Assembly (NCBI RefSeq): GCF_000171815.1
Contig: NZ_ABGR01000003.1
Coordinates: 1-64,000 of the forward strand
Origin: Vibrio sp. AND4
Lineage (GTDB): Bacteria; Pseudomonadota; Gammaproteobacteria; Enterobacterales; Vibrionaceae
DNA length: 64,000 bases
Direction: 5' to 3'
Positions 36,702-46,203 of the stretch are shown piece after piece. A model generated the notes under the pieces. It worked only from the letters and a program-made list of their open reading frames with translations, did no database searches and was not told where the DNA came from. A program made the translations under genes and the position numbers. Each line of letters starts with the position of its first letter. Position 1 is the stretch's first letter.

Positions 36702-37628
36702 ATGATTGAATACGCGATTCAGGCTAAAAACGTCGTAAAAAAATTTGGTGACTTCACCGCTATCAATAACATCACGCTGAATGTACCCAAAGGCAGTATT
36801 TATGGCTTTCTTGGCCCTAATGGCTGTGGTAAATCGACAACTATTCGGGTACTAACAGGCTTGCTTAGCCCAAGTGAAGGCAATGTCGATGTGCTCGGAT
36901 TAGCGATCCCAAAACAATCTGAGCTATTGCGTCTCAAGATTGGCTACATGACACAAAAGTTCTCACTCTATGACGACTTGACGGTTCGAGAGAATCTCGA
37001 ATTTATTGGACAAATCTTTGGGATGGAAACCAAAACACTCAAAGCTCGCATCGAAGCGCAACTATCAACTTATGGTCTCGACCAACTGCGTAAACAACGG
37101 GTTGGCGGCATGAGTGGCGGCCAGAAACAACGTTTGTCACTTGCCGCAGCCACCATGCACAAACCGGAACTGTTGTTCTTGGATGAACCGACTTCTGCGG
37201 TTGACCCAGAGAACCGGCGTGAATTCTGGGAACAACTGTTTGATCTTTCCGATCAAGGCACAACGATTTTACTCACCACACACTACATGGACGAAGCAGA
37301 ACGCTGTCATCGGCTAGCGATTATGGAAGCAGGAGAAATTCGCGCTGATGGTGAGCCCGAAGAACTCATGGCACAAATGGGCGTCAACATCGTCGAAGTT
37401 AAAGCGGATAACTTACGAAAACTAAAAGAGAAAGTGACTCAATACAAAGAGGTACGCTCCGCTGCGCAGTTGGGCATTCGCCTGCGCATTTTAATCCACC
37501 AGCATATCGAACAACCGATTGAATGGCTAACCGACCACTTTCCTGAGCTAAATGGCTGCGAGATGAACATTGCTCGTCCTAGCTTGGAAGACGTGTTCGT
37601 CAGCGTGACGGGGGAAGGTCGCCAATGA
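36702..37628 (+). CDS. ABC transporter ATPase (YbhF-like)
   Basis: The 308-residue ATP-binding subunit shows Walker A GPNGCGKST (38-46), signature MSGGQKQRLSL, Walker B ELLFLDEPTS and the H-loop TTHYMDEAE. A C-terminal domain of about 80 residues follows, as in ABC-A/ABC-2 exporters. It powers the exporter formed with the adjacent permease and HlyD adaptor. Only one nucleotide-binding domain is present, unlike the fused E. coli YbhF. The gene overlaps the permease gene by four bases (ATGA). Confidence 0.9.
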   Translation: MIEYAIQAKNVVKKFGDFTAINNITLNVPKGSIYGFLGPNGCGKSTTIRVLTGLLSPSEGNVDVLGLAIPKQSELLRLKIGYMTQKFSLYDDLTVRENLEFIGQIFGMETKTLKARIEAQLSTYGLDQLRKQRVGGMSGGQKQRLSLAAATMHKPELLFLDEPTSAVDPENRREFWEQLFDLSDQGTTILLTTHYMDEAERCHRLAIMEAGEIRADGEPEELMAQMGVNIVEVKADNLRKLKEKVTQYKEVRSAAQLGIRLRILIHQHIEQPIEWLTDHFPELNGCEMNIARPSLEDVFVSVTGEGRQ

Positions 37629-38725
37629 TGAAATCGATTGCTCGGATAAAAGCGGTGATGATCAAAGAAATCCGCCAGCTTTCGCGCGACCGTATTACCT
37701 TTGGTATGGTCGTGATGATCCCTCTGATCCAGCTTCTGCTGTTCGGCTTTGCTATTAATACTGATATTCGCAATATTCCTGTAGGCATCGTCGATCAGAG
37801 TGGCAGTACCGCTGGACGCGTGATAATCGAATCGGTCAAAGTAACCCAAGTGGTCGAGGTGACTGAAACCTTCGCTACCGCAGAGCAAGCGCAACAAGCT
37901 ATTCAAGATGGTATTGTGCGTGCCGCTCTGATTCTACCTAGCGACTTGACCCAACGTATGGTGCAAGGCCGAGAGCTTGGCCAGTGGATAGTGGATGGAT
38001 CAGATACGATGATCAGTTCCGCGATTCTCTCACTGCAAACCATGCCGTTAACGGACTTTGATTTCGAGATACGCCCAGCCCCCGCTAAGACCTTTGAAGT
38101 GGCACTGTATTACAATCCAAGCCGGCGCTCGGCTGTGAACATTGTTCCTGGTTTATTGGGCGTAATTTTGACCATGACAATGATATTGTTCACCAGTGCG
38201 GCCATTGTTAGAGAGCGAGAGCGCGGCAATTTAGAGTTACTGATTACCACGCCAATCCACTCCATCGAACTGATGGTGGCTAAGATCATTCCCTACATCT
38301 TCGTCGGCTTGATCCAGGTCCTCATCATTCTTGGTTTAGGCCACTGGATATTTGGCGTGCCAATAAATGGTGCCATTAGCCAGATCCTATTTGGCACTTT
38401 GCTGTTTATCGCTGCGAGTCTAACCCTAGGCTTGGTGATATCCACGATTGCGTCTACGCAATTGCAAGCAATGCAAATGACAGTATTTATTCTTTTGCCA
38501 TCGATCTTGTTGTCAGGCTTTATGTTCCCTTATGAGGGAATGCCCGTTGCCGCACAATGGATATCGGAGGCGTTGCCCGCAACCCACTTTATGCGCATTA
38601 TTCGCGGTGTGGTGCTACGTGGCGCAGATTTGATGGAACTGTGGCGAGACACACTTTGGCTGCTCGGGTTCACCGTTATCGGTCTTTTTATCGCCTCACT
38701 TCGATTCAAGAAGTCACTCGATTAA
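37625..38725 (+). CDS. ABC-2 family permease (YbhS/YbhR-like)
   Basis: The 366-residue protein has an N-terminal membrane helix (VVMIPLIQLLLFGFAIN), a periplasmic domain of about 130 residues and five C-terminal helices, with the ABC-2 pattern ERERGNLELLITTPI followed by SGFMFPYEGMP. It forms the membrane part of the exporter, probably as a homodimer because only one permease gene is present. The substrate is unknown; related systems export drugs, ions or lipids. The operon ends at the palindromic terminator at 38753. Confidence 0.88.
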   Translation: MMKSIARIKAVMIKEIRQLSRDRITFGMVVMIPLIQLLLFGFAINTDIRNIPVGIVDQSGSTAGRVIIESVKVTQVVEVTETFATAEQAQQAIQDGIVRAALILPSDLTQRMVQGRELGQWIVDGSDTMISSAILSLQTMPLTDFDFEIRPAPAKTFEVALYYNPSRRSAVNIVPGLLGVILTMTMILFTSAAIVRERERGNLELLITTPIHSIELMVAKIIPYIFVGLIQVLIILGLGHWIFGVPINGAISQILFGTLLFIAASLTLGLVISTIASTQLQAMQMTVFILLPSILLSGFMFPYEGMPVAAQWISEALPATHFMRIIRGVVLRGADLMELWRDTLWLLGFTVIGLFIASLRFKKSLD

Positions 38726-38752
38726 CCAATCCATCAAACCCCGAAATTAAAA

Positions 38753-38780
38753 ACGCCTCCAAATTTGGAGGCGTTCTTGT
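38753..38780 (+). terminator. Terminator of the HlyD/ABC exporter operon
   Basis: AACGCCTCCAAA and TTTGGAGGCGTT form a perfect 24-base palindrome followed by CTTGTTTAA, about 28 bases after the permease stop. It can act from both sides. Confidence 0.85.
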
Positions 38781-38805
38781 TTAATCATTCATGGTATCAG
38801 TGGGG

Positions 38806-39177
38806 TTAATAGTACTCACCATAAGAGCAATCATGCAGATCTGAGATGCTGTAGCTTCTTAATGAGTTAATTTTGAAATTAAAAACCACTTGTTTACATA
38901 CGTTTCGGCTACGGTCGCTGTAAGTGATATAACCTTCGCTGTAGACACGCTTGCCAATCGTCGAGGTGATATCAGCATCCAGTTCGAGGTGGGCTTTGTG
39001 CGCACCAACACGTTCCATCATCTCATGCACATCGAGCCATTCCTCTCGGTTGGCCATTTGGATCAGCATTGATTGCGCCTGTGTTTGTAGCTTTTGTGGA
39101 TAAACGTAAAAGCGGTTGTAAGCAAAATAGGCGCTCATCAAAACCAGTATTAACACTGCTGAGGTAGTTCTTGTCAT
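38806..39177 (-). CDS. Single-helix membrane or exported protein of unknown function
   Basis: I do not recognise this 123-residue protein. It has an N-terminal hydrophobic segment (VLILVLMSAYFAYNRFYV, about 8-25) that could be an anchor or signal, then a charged helix (IQMANREEWLDVHEMMERVG) and a beta-rich end with two cysteines (NVCKQVVF and LHDCSYGEYY) that may form a disulfide in the periplasm. It is a lone minus-strand gene between the exporter operon and the amidohydrolase gene. Confidence 0.55.
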   Translation of the reverse strand: MTRTTSAVLILVLMSAYFAYNRFYVYPQKLQTQAQSMLIQMANREEWLDVHEMMERVGAHKAHLELDADITSTIGKRVYSEGYITYSDRSRNVCKQVVFNFKINSLRSYSISDLHDCSYGEYY

Positions 39178-39375
39178 GCAAGTTGCCTCTTATCGTTATG
39201 AATTTTTTAATTGCAATCTTCTCAGTATAGGAAGCGAACTAAGTCTAGGTTAAATAATTCACACAAATAACAAGCGACGGTTAAAATCAGTTAATTCCAT
39301 GACAAACCGCCGCTTAATTTAACCTCATTCTAAATAACTAGACATCTTGCAGTTATGGCGTACCGGATTCAGGCG

Positions 39376-41208
39376 CTATTTATCGATGGGAAACAGCTTA
39401 CTTTCGAAGACAGTTGCATAGATCGGCACATCTTTCAGCTTTTCGATATCGATTTTGTATGGGTCTTCTTCCAGCACCGTAAAGTTAGCAACCTTACCCA
39501 CCTCAATACTACCGAGCGTATCTTCCATTCCCCACGAATAGGCAGCTTCAATAGTAATGCCTTTGAGTGCCGCTTCACGAGAAAGTGCGAGATCTTTACG
39601 TAGTACATTACCGTTATTCGTTTGGCGAGTAGCAGCACTCCAGGCCAGCAATAACGGATCAGCAGGTGCCATTGGCATGTCCGAGTGCAACGACACTGGT
39701 ATTTGCTCTTTCTCTATCGTCGCTAGTCGAACCATGGCGTGGGCACGCTCTTCCCCTAAGCCGACCTCGCCAAAACGCTCACCAAAGCCCGTCACATAGT
39801 ATGGGTTGACACTGATAATCGCACCGAGCTTTTTCAGCTCTTTTACTTGCTCGTCGGTTGAGTTTGCGAAGTGTACAATCGTAAAGCGATGATCTTCGCG
39901 TGGGTATTCAGCCTGACGACGTTTCAATACCTCAATTAACTTTTCTACGCCTTCATCACCGTTGACGTGAACAAGGATTTGGTAATCTTTCTCCCAAAAC
40001 AATTTGGTGATGTCTTCTACTTCTTGAGGGGTTTGAATCCATTCGCCGTGATGGCCATCAAGATAGCCGTCTTTCATCATCATTAGCTGAGAAATGATGG
40101 CGCCATCGAACAGCAGCTTAACTTGATTTTTAAAAAAGCGAATTTTGCCTTCGTCGGGGAAGGTTTTGGTGATCTCTTCAACCGCTTGCACTACCCCTTC
40201 TTTACCTTTCAAGAAATACGGTGACTTGCTTTCTGGTGTAAAGAAGGAATACATTGGCGTCTCATCAGCACCTAAGATTTCTTTATATAAGCCCACCATA
40301 TCTTTAGGAATAAAGGCGCCAGGTTCGTTGTATGCCGTTACCCCTTTCTCGTGCAGCATCTCTACCATTTGATTTAAACCCGCACGAAATCTTTCCTCAT
40401 TACCGAGCTCTTTGTACATGCGCGGTAACAAGTAAATCAATGCGCCACCTTCCCAGAAGTGTCCATTTTCCAGATCCGACTGTGCAGCAACCTCTTTACC
40501 TTGCTTATCAATGTCCTCTTGATTTAGGCCAAACTTCTTTACAAATGCCGAATTTACATAGAATTCATGCGCAGAACGGTGCCATATACCTATGGGGCGA
40601 GTCTCAGAGATCTTATCAAGATCAGCACGCGTCAATTGACCATGAAAAAAGTTGTTGTAGCCCCATGTCCACAATACTTCGTTGGGGTCTTCCATTTCTT
40701 TTTCTAAGGCACTCAATGCTGCAAGGTATTCCTTATGACCATTTACCGCAGGCCAGGTACGACTCGGTAACTGCCACTCTTCTGGGGCAATAACAGGCAT
40801 ACTCAGCGTGATAGCACCAAGGAATGGATGCAGATGTTGCTCGATAAAACCAGGCATAATGACCTTGTCTTCTAAATCGACTTTATCCGCATTTGGAAAT
40901 TGTTTAAGTGCTTGCTCTTCTTTACCAACAAAGACAATCTTACCGTCATCACTCGCCACTACAGCCTCTACGCGAGGTTGGCCTTCGTCCATTGTAATGA
41001 TGGTATCAGCAAGATAGATCGTCTCACCACTTGCTAGGGGCGCTGCCGCTCGAGCTTGCTTTTCTTCCTCAGTCACTGGTTTTGATTCTTGTTCTAGTCG
41101 CTGTTCTGGTTGTGATGGCTTCGCTTCTTCTGCTGGGCTGCATCCTGCCATGGTTCCAATTAATCCGAGGATGGCACCCGCCACCAGCGTTCGTTTGAGT
41201 GGTTTCAT
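39376..41208 (-). CDS. Amidohydrolase-family lipoprotein (YtcJ-like)
   Basis: The 610-residue precursor has a lipoprotein signal with lipobox TMAGC and then an amidohydrolase_3 domain. It begins with IYLADTIITMDEGQPRVEAV and the metal-site motif EQHLHPF (HxH), then an active-site lysine region (VKLLFDGAI), HVNGDEG, VHFANS and a late HSDMPMAP aspartate. It should hydrolyse an amide or related bond of an unknown substrate in the periplasm or at the outer membrane. The start at 41208 has AAGGGA six bases upstream; a GTG six codons earlier has none. The Glu/Pro/Gln-rich stretch after the lipobox is a flexible tether. Confidence 0.82.
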   Translation of the reverse strand: MKPLKRTLVAGAILGLIGTMAGCSPAEEAKPSQPEQRLEQESKPVTEEEKQARAAAPLASGETIYLADTIITMDEGQPRVEAVVASDDGKIVFVGKEEQALKQFPNADKVDLEDKVIMPGFIEQHLHPFLGAITLSMPVIAPEEWQLPSRTWPAVNGHKEYLAALSALEKEMEDPNEVLWTWGYNNFFHGQLTRADLDKISETRPIGIWHRSAHEFYVNSAFVKKFGLNQEDIDKQGKEVAAQSDLENGHFWEGGALIYLLPRMYKELGNEERFRAGLNQMVEMLHEKGVTAYNEPGAFIPKDMVGLYKEILGADETPMYSFFTPESKSPYFLKGKEGVVQAVEEITKTFPDEGKIRFFKNQVKLLFDGAIISQLMMMKDGYLDGHHGEWIQTPQEVEDITKLFWEKDYQILVHVNGDEGVEKLIEVLKRRQAEYPREDHRFTIVHFANSTDEQVKELKKLGAIISVNPYYVTGFGERFGEVGLGEERAHAMVRLATIEKEQIPVSLHSDMPMAPADPLLLAWSAATRQTNNGNVLRKDLALSREAALKGITIEAAYSWGMEDTLGSIEVGKVANFTVLEEDPYKIDIEKLKDVPIYATVFESKLFPIDK

Positions 41209-41350
41209 GTATTTCCCTTGTATCACTGGTTTGCTACCGCATAGTTATGACGCTCCGCTCTGAAAAGAGAGGAGCAAGGCATAGTAGAGTAAAGACAGTT
41301 TTTGTCAGCGATGACCGATTCAGCTCACAATTTTGAGAATAAAACAGCTA

Positions 41351-42292
41351 TTAATTCAGAATATTACCTATGACCGTCGTTACTAAACGATGATCAGAGC
41401 CATTCGGCTGACTGTTTGATAAGCGAGTACATATTTTTCTGTTCATGCTTTCTGATTTCAGCCAAAAATGATCAATCCCTATCATGGAGAAAGCTGGCAC
41501 GGTTACGCTCTTTATCGACGTCGGCCAACTCGCAACAGGCTGAGTTTGGAAACGAGAAAACCGCTCGCTAAACCTCGGACTTACGGCGGACAGATTGAAA
41601 TCTCCTATCACCATCATTTCGGGCTCCGGATACAAATCAGTGAGAGTTTCGATGGTCCGAATCAAAGCATTTCTTCGTTGCCACAATGGCTCGGTCCTCG
41701 GTGAAGGAGGGTGTGCAGTCATCAAAGTAATAGGCTCATCCACTTGCCATAAAGCGCGAATGATCTCCTGCCCATCAGGGGTGCGATAAATCGAAACTGG
41801 ATCCAAAGGATAACGACTTAAAATCATTTGATTAGAAGGGTAACCAACACCAGGCTGACCGCCATAGTAGAAAGGATAAATATCATCAAGAAGGTGTAGT
41901 TCCTGCCCAACCTTAGTCGATAATTCCGCCATTACTACCAAATCAGCAGGGTGCTTCAGTAAATAATTTATAAACTGATTGATATCTGGATTTTCGTAAA
42001 ACAGATTGAACTGAATAATTCTCAGTGGGTTTTCACAAGCTTTACTGCTGTTGACTTGAGTGGGCACAAGAAATGTTACAAAAGCACAACTGATGGCGAT
42101 TGAAGTAAAGGCTCTCGCCCAACGAGCACAGACCAAAAATATCAAACTGAAAGCGAGGTAGATGATTAAAACGAGGGCTGGAATCGAAGTCAGATTCTCC
42201 GCCCACCAAACATCATGATAGTGCCGCGCCAACAACCAAATCGAGGCAGGTAAAAGCAGCAAAATCCATTTGATCAGTCTCTGCACGGACAC
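41351..42292 (-). CDS. Membrane-anchored endonuclease/exonuclease/phosphatase (EEP) family protein
   Basis: The 313-residue protein has about three membrane helices in its first 80 residues and then an EEP-type hydrolase domain: RIIQFNLFYENPD, a conserved glutamate in VMAELS, AHPPSP, VIGDFNLSAV and the final GSDHRLV with the catalytic histidine. The domain probably lies in the periplasm. Related proteins act on DNA, phosphoinositides or sphingomyelin; the substrate here is not known. Gaps of about 140-250 bases separate it from its neighbours, and the copper operon promoter lies divergently upstream. Confidence 0.82.
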   Translation of the reverse strand: MSVQRLIKWILLLLPASIWLLARHYHDVWWAENLTSIPALVLIIYLAFSLIFLVCARWARAFTSIAISCAFVTFLVPTQVNSSKACENPLRIIQFNLFYENPDINQFINYLLKHPADLVVMAELSTKVGQELHLLDDIYPFYYGGQPGVGYPSNQMILSRYPLDPVSIYRTPDGQEIIRALWQVDEPITLMTAHPPSPRTEPLWQRRNALIRTIETLTDLYPEPEMMVIGDFNLSAVSPRFSERFSRFQTQPVASWPTSIKSVTVPAFSMIGIDHFWLKSESMNRKICTRLSNSQPNGSDHRLVTTVIGNILN

Positions 42293-42474
42293 GGCTCATT
42301 TAGCAATTACGTGTCATTAAACATAGTTGCTGTTTATCCCTCCGTCAGCACATCACGAAGCATTACATAACTGTTTGCACAACATTGTATAAACATATGT
42401 CAACACAAACTGCCCAGCTTAAAAGTGCAAAAGCCTATGAATTAAACTATTCTAATGGCAAAAGAAATAAGATA

Positions 42475-42505
42475 TTGACCTTACCCTAAGGTTAACCTTT
42501 AAAGT
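42475..42505 (+). promoter_or_regulatory. CueR-type promoter of the copper efflux operon
   Basis: TTGACC (-35, 42475-42480) and TAAAGT (-10, 42500-42505) are separated by 19 bases, the overlong spacer typical of MerR-family promoters. The spacer contains ACCTT-N5-AAGGT and the palindrome AAGGTTAACCTT and resembles the E. coli copA promoter. Copper-dependent activation by CueR is predicted. Confidence 0.7.
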
Positions 42506-42538
42506 ACTAGAGCTGTCATCAAACAAACGGGAAAAGGT

Positions 42539-42961
42539 ATGCGTCTAAATTCGCTGCATACAATCTGGTCAACTCTATTCACGACACTGATGCTACTAGT
42601 ATCAAGTGTTACTAATAGCGCCCCTTTGATGAACATCCAAATGATGTCTACTGCTATAGCTCACCATTCCACAATGACGACTACTAGTAAACATAACGGT
42701 ATGAGTAACATGATGACTCATACCATAACAGAAGCTTCCTTACCCACAAATATCAACAAATTGGGAACTAGCGCGAACTGCGATGGTGGCTCCGGCATAC
42801 TTCACACCTGTTGCACTGCTGCATGCACATTTGTCTACGTTCCTCTACCGACTCCTGTCAATTTGCCAATACCTGTCGTATATCGCGCAGGCGTCACTGC
42901 TGATGTCACCCACCCCACCATACAAGTCAAAAATGACTTATACAGACCTCCAATAGCCTAA
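42539..42961 (+). CDS. Small Met/His-rich exported protein at the head of the copper operon
   Basis: The 140-residue product has a hydrophobic N-terminal segment (about 9-28, probable signal peptide). A Met/His/Thr-rich stretch follows (MNIQMMSTAIAHHSTM and NGMSNMMTH), then a cysteine cluster (CDGGSG, HTCCTAAC) and a Pro/Val-rich tail. These residues suit binding of Cu(I) in the periplasm. It lies 33 bases after the CueR-like promoter and 136 bases before the TolC-family gene, so it is probably the first gene of the efflux operon. Small Met/His/Cys proteins of unknown role often lead cus-type clusters. No family could be named with certainty. Confidence 0.65.
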   Translation: MRLNSLHTIWSTLFTTLMLLVSSVTNSAPLMNIQMMSTAIAHHSTMTTTSKHNGMSNMMTHTITEASLPTNINKLGTSANCDGGSGILHTCCTAACTFVYVPLPTPVNLPIPVVYRAGVTADVTHPTIQVKNDLYRPPIA

Positions 42962-43097
42962 ATCTGTCCCAAAATCGCTCCTGCATGTATATCGCAGGTC
43001 ATTTAATAAGTCCGACTAACGGTATGAAGCTGGCGACTGTTTTCGCCTTAATCCCCCAGCTTTCAACCGTAGTTCTGGCGAACACAGGATTTAGATT

Positions 43098-44498
43098 ATG
43101 GATTTCAAGCCATACTGCCAAACTGCACCTGCCTTGTTAATAGTTTTAGCATCAGGGCCTACATTGGTATACGCAGCCAGCGCAGAGACCGTAAGAAAAC
43201 ATTCGGCGCCAAACAAACATACATCAACAAATCAGCTCTCACAGCTGATCAACGTCGCTTTGAGCAACGATGGCAATCGCAAGCAATACTCAGCGCAATC
43301 TGCCGCCATGCGCGAAACCGGTGTTGCAAACTCTACCTTGATGGACCCAAAACTGAAAATTGGTTTTGGTGGCTTGCCTGTCGACAACTTCAAGTTCGAT
43401 CAAGACCCAATGACCAATATCTCTGTTAGTTTAATGCAGCAATTCGAACGAGGCACCACGCTCGATCTGAAAGAGAAAAAAGCCAATCAACAAGCCGATG
43501 GCTTCGGGCTTCAAGTTCATGCTCGTGAGCTTGAGGTGGTCAACAGCATGACCCAACTTTGGTTAGAGCTCGGTTATCAGCAACGCGCGGAGCAAATCAT
43601 GCTTGAAAACCGCAAGTTGATGAAAGAGGTGGAAAACTTTATTCAAACCAACTATTCGATTGGTAAAAGTGAAGCGCAAGACCTGCTCAACGCTCAACTT
43701 CAAGTGAGTAAGCTCGATGATCAGCTGCAAGCCAATGCGCAGATGCAACGTCGTCTTGTCTCTCAACTCTCGGAATGGTTGGGGTCGGACTGGTTAGCGA
43801 GCGAAGGGGCCCTCCATGCAAGTAATCAACTGAGCTGGGACACGCTAAACAGCAAACTCGCTTCCAGCATCGACTCCACCAAGCACTACCAACAACTCAG
43901 CCAACACCCGATGGTTAAGATGGCCGACGTAAGCATTTCTGCCACTAAAACTCAGATAGAAATTGCTGAGCAAGCCTACAACCCGCAATTTGGCGTCGAA
44001 TTAATGTACGCCTACCGCCAAGCCGACAACATGATGGGTGAACCCGCCTCTGATTTGGTCAGCGCTTACCTAACCATGGACATTCCACTCTTCACGGGAG
44101 ACCGCCAAGATCGCAATCTCGCGGCCGCTCAATACCAAGTTGGTGCAGCACAATCACAAAAAGACATCTTACTAGCGCAGATGAATGCCAAGGTGAACAC
44201 TTTGCTGGTTGATCGCGACAACTTAACCCAGCGTTTAGAACGTTATCAATCCACCTTATTGCCTCAAGCGGAAGCGCGAATTAAAGCCGTTGAGCGAGGT
44301 TACCAAAACAACACAGCACAGTTTAACGATGTGATTTCTGCCACGACTGACGAGTTGGCACTACAGCTAGAACAACAACGTCTACTGACCGATCTGAATA
44401 TCGCAAACAGCAATTTAGCCACCCTACTCGGTGGTTTCGACTATCAAGTCGAGCAAGTAGAACTGTCTGAATTTAAAAATAATAAGGTAAAACAATGA
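43098..44498 (+). CDS. cusC: TolC-family outer membrane channel of the copper efflux system (CusC-like)
   Basis: The 466-residue protein has a signal peptide (to about YAASA, residue 29) and the TolC/OEP repeat pattern of long helices with two short beta segments per repeat (MDPKLKIGFGGLPVDNF and NPQFGVELMYAYRQ). It forms a trimeric exit duct for Cu(I) or Ag(I), joined to the CusB-like adaptor and CusA-like pump. It lacks an obvious lipobox, unlike E. coli CusC. It overlaps the adaptor gene by four bases. AGGA lies ten bases before the ATG. Confidence 0.85.
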   Translation: MDFKPYCQTAPALLIVLASGPTLVYAASAETVRKHSAPNKHTSTNQLSQLINVALSNDGNRKQYSAQSAAMRETGVANSTLMDPKLKIGFGGLPVDNFKFDQDPMTNISVSLMQQFERGTTLDLKEKKANQQADGFGLQVHARELEVVNSMTQLWLELGYQQRAEQIMLENRKLMKEVENFIQTNYSIGKSEAQDLLNAQLQVSKLDDQLQANAQMQRRLVSQLSEWLGSDWLASEGALHASNQLSWDTLNSKLASSIDSTKHYQQLSQHPMVKMADVSISATKTQIEIAEQAYNPQFGVELMYAYRQADNMMGEPASDLVSAYLTMDIPLFTGDRQDRNLAAAQYQVGAAQSQKDILLAQMNAKVNTLLVDRDNLTQRLERYQSTLLPQAEARIKAVERGYQNNTAQFNDVISATTDELALQLEQQRLLTDLNIANSNLATLLGGFDYQVEQVELSEFKNNKVKQ

Positions 44499-46201
44499 AA
44501 ACATTACAAGTGGCAACCATCGCGCTGATTGTTGGTGGTGTTTTAGGGTTTGGTGCAAACCATTTTCTTACGGGCTCGGCTCACGACATGAGTGCGATGG
44601 GTGGCGAAACGACTACCAGTTCCAACGACCCTATCTACTGGGTTGCTCCGATGGATCCAAACTATAAACGTGACAAACCGGGTAAATCCCCAATGGGCAT
44701 GGATTTAATTCCGGTTTACGCGGAAGATTTATCTGGTGAGAAAAGTGCACCGGGTACTATCACTATCGATCCTTCCGTTGAAAACAACCTCGGTGTAAAG
44801 ACAGCAAAAGTAACGTTGGAAAAATTATCACCGCGTATTGAGACCGTCGGCTATATCGCCTTCGATGAAAGTCTGTTGTGGCAGACAAACGTTCGTGTTT
44901 CGGGCTGGGTAGAGAAACTTTACATCAATGCTGTGGGTGAAAAAGTGAAGAAAGGCGATGTGCTTTTCACGCTCTACTCTCCAGAACTGGTTAAAGCACA
45001 AGAAGAATTACTGAATGCTTATCGCACTGGCCGCAAAGGTCTTGTAAAAGGGGCGACCGAACGCTTGGTAACACTTGGTGTAGACCGTGCTCAAATCAAA
45101 TCGATATCTCGACGTGGCAAAGCTTCCCAAAGTATTGAAATTAAAGCAACTGCAGATGGCGTACTCGCAAGTTTAAATGTACGTGAAGGTGGTTATTTGT
45201 CTCCAGCTCAAGCAGTCATTAGTGCCGGGCCATTAGACAATGTTTGGGTTGATGCGGAAGTCTTTGAGCGTCAAGCACACTGGATGAAAGCAGGCTCTCA
45301 AGCCACGATGACCCTTGACGCGATTCCGGGCAATGAATGGCAAGGTGTCGTGGATTACGTGTACCCAATCCTCGATCCGAAAACACGTACGTTGCGTGTG
45401 CGTCTTAAATTCCCTAATCCAGATGGCGCATTGAAGCCAAACATGTTCGCCAATATTGCCCTGCAGCCTGTCACTGACGATGCAGTATTAACCATTCCTA
45501 AGTCCTCCGTCATTCGTTCCGGTGGTATGACTCGTGTGGTTCTGGCAGAAGGCGATGGTAAATACCGCTCAGTTCGAATTGAAGTCGGTCGTGAAGCCGG
45601 AGAGCAAATCGAGGTATTACAAGGTCTGAAGCAAGATGACAAGATAGTCACCTCTGCGCACTTCATGCTCGATTCTGAATCTAGCCAATCTGCAGATCTA
45701 TCTCGTATTAACGGTGTCGAACCGGAAGCAGAAACGGCATGGGCAAAAGGTGAAATCACCGATGTAATGGAAGATCACCGTATGCTGACCATCAACCACC
45801 AGCCGGTACCAGAGTGGGATTGGCCTGGCATGGTGATGAACTTCACTTTCGCTGATGGCATTGATATGGGTGACTTGAAAACAGGCCAAGCCATTGAATT
45901 TGAAATGCAAAAGACAGAATCTGGTCAGTACCAAATCATCGACTACAAGGCAGATCAAAGCGTCATTGCAGCAGAAGTTTGGCTAACTGGTGACATCACG
46001 ATGCTAATGGCTGATTTTGGCATGATCACTTTAAACCACCTGCCAGTAGCTGAATGGAACTGGGATGCAGGCGAGATGAACTTCTCGGTCGGTGAAGAGG
46101 TGGATTTATCCGGTTTTGAAGAAGGACAAAAGGTTCGATTTCTAGTTGAAAAACAAGGGGCTGACTATGTTCTTAAACAGCTAGAGGCCGTTGAGGAGTA
46201 A
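44495..46201 (+). CDS. cusB: CusB-like adaptor fused to two CusF-type copper domains
   Basis: The 568-residue periplasmic adaptor has an N-terminal membrane anchor or signal and a heavy-metal-binding segment (YWVAPMDPNYK with KPGKSPMGMDLIPVY, about 48-75). The usual barrel-sandwich/lipoyl/hairpin core follows (about 90-405), and then two CusF-like domains (about 416-492 and 493-568). The first keeps all four CusF ligands in the right spacing: H435, W443, M446 and M448. The second keeps H515, W523 and M528 but has Gly (526) where the first Met should be. In E. coli CusF is a separate chaperone. The gene overlaps cusC by four bases and stops two bases before cusA. Confidence 0.88.
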   Translation: MKTLQVATIALIVGGVLGFGANHFLTGSAHDMSAMGGETTTSSNDPIYWVAPMDPNYKRDKPGKSPMGMDLIPVYAEDLSGEKSAPGTITIDPSVENNLGVKTAKVTLEKLSPRIETVGYIAFDESLLWQTNVRVSGWVEKLYINAVGEKVKKGDVLFTLYSPELVKAQEELLNAYRTGRKGLVKGATERLVTLGVDRAQIKSISRRGKASQSIEIKATADGVLASLNVREGGYLSPAQAVISAGPLDNVWVDAEVFERQAHWMKAGSQATMTLDAIPGNEWQGVVDYVYPILDPKTRTLRVRLKFPNPDGALKPNMFANIALQPVTDDAVLTIPKSSVIRSGGMTRVVLAEGDGKYRSVRIEVGREAGEQIEVLQGLKQDDKIVTSAHFMLDSESSQSADLSRINGVEPEAETAWAKGEITDVMEDHRMLTINHQPVPEWDWPGMVMNFTFADGIDMGDLKTGQAIEFEMQKTESGQYQIIDYKADQSVIAAEVWLTGDITMLMADFGMITLNHLPVAEWNWDAGEMNFSVGEEVDLSGFEEGQKVRFLVEKQGADYVLKQLEAVEE

Positions 46202-46203
46202 TT

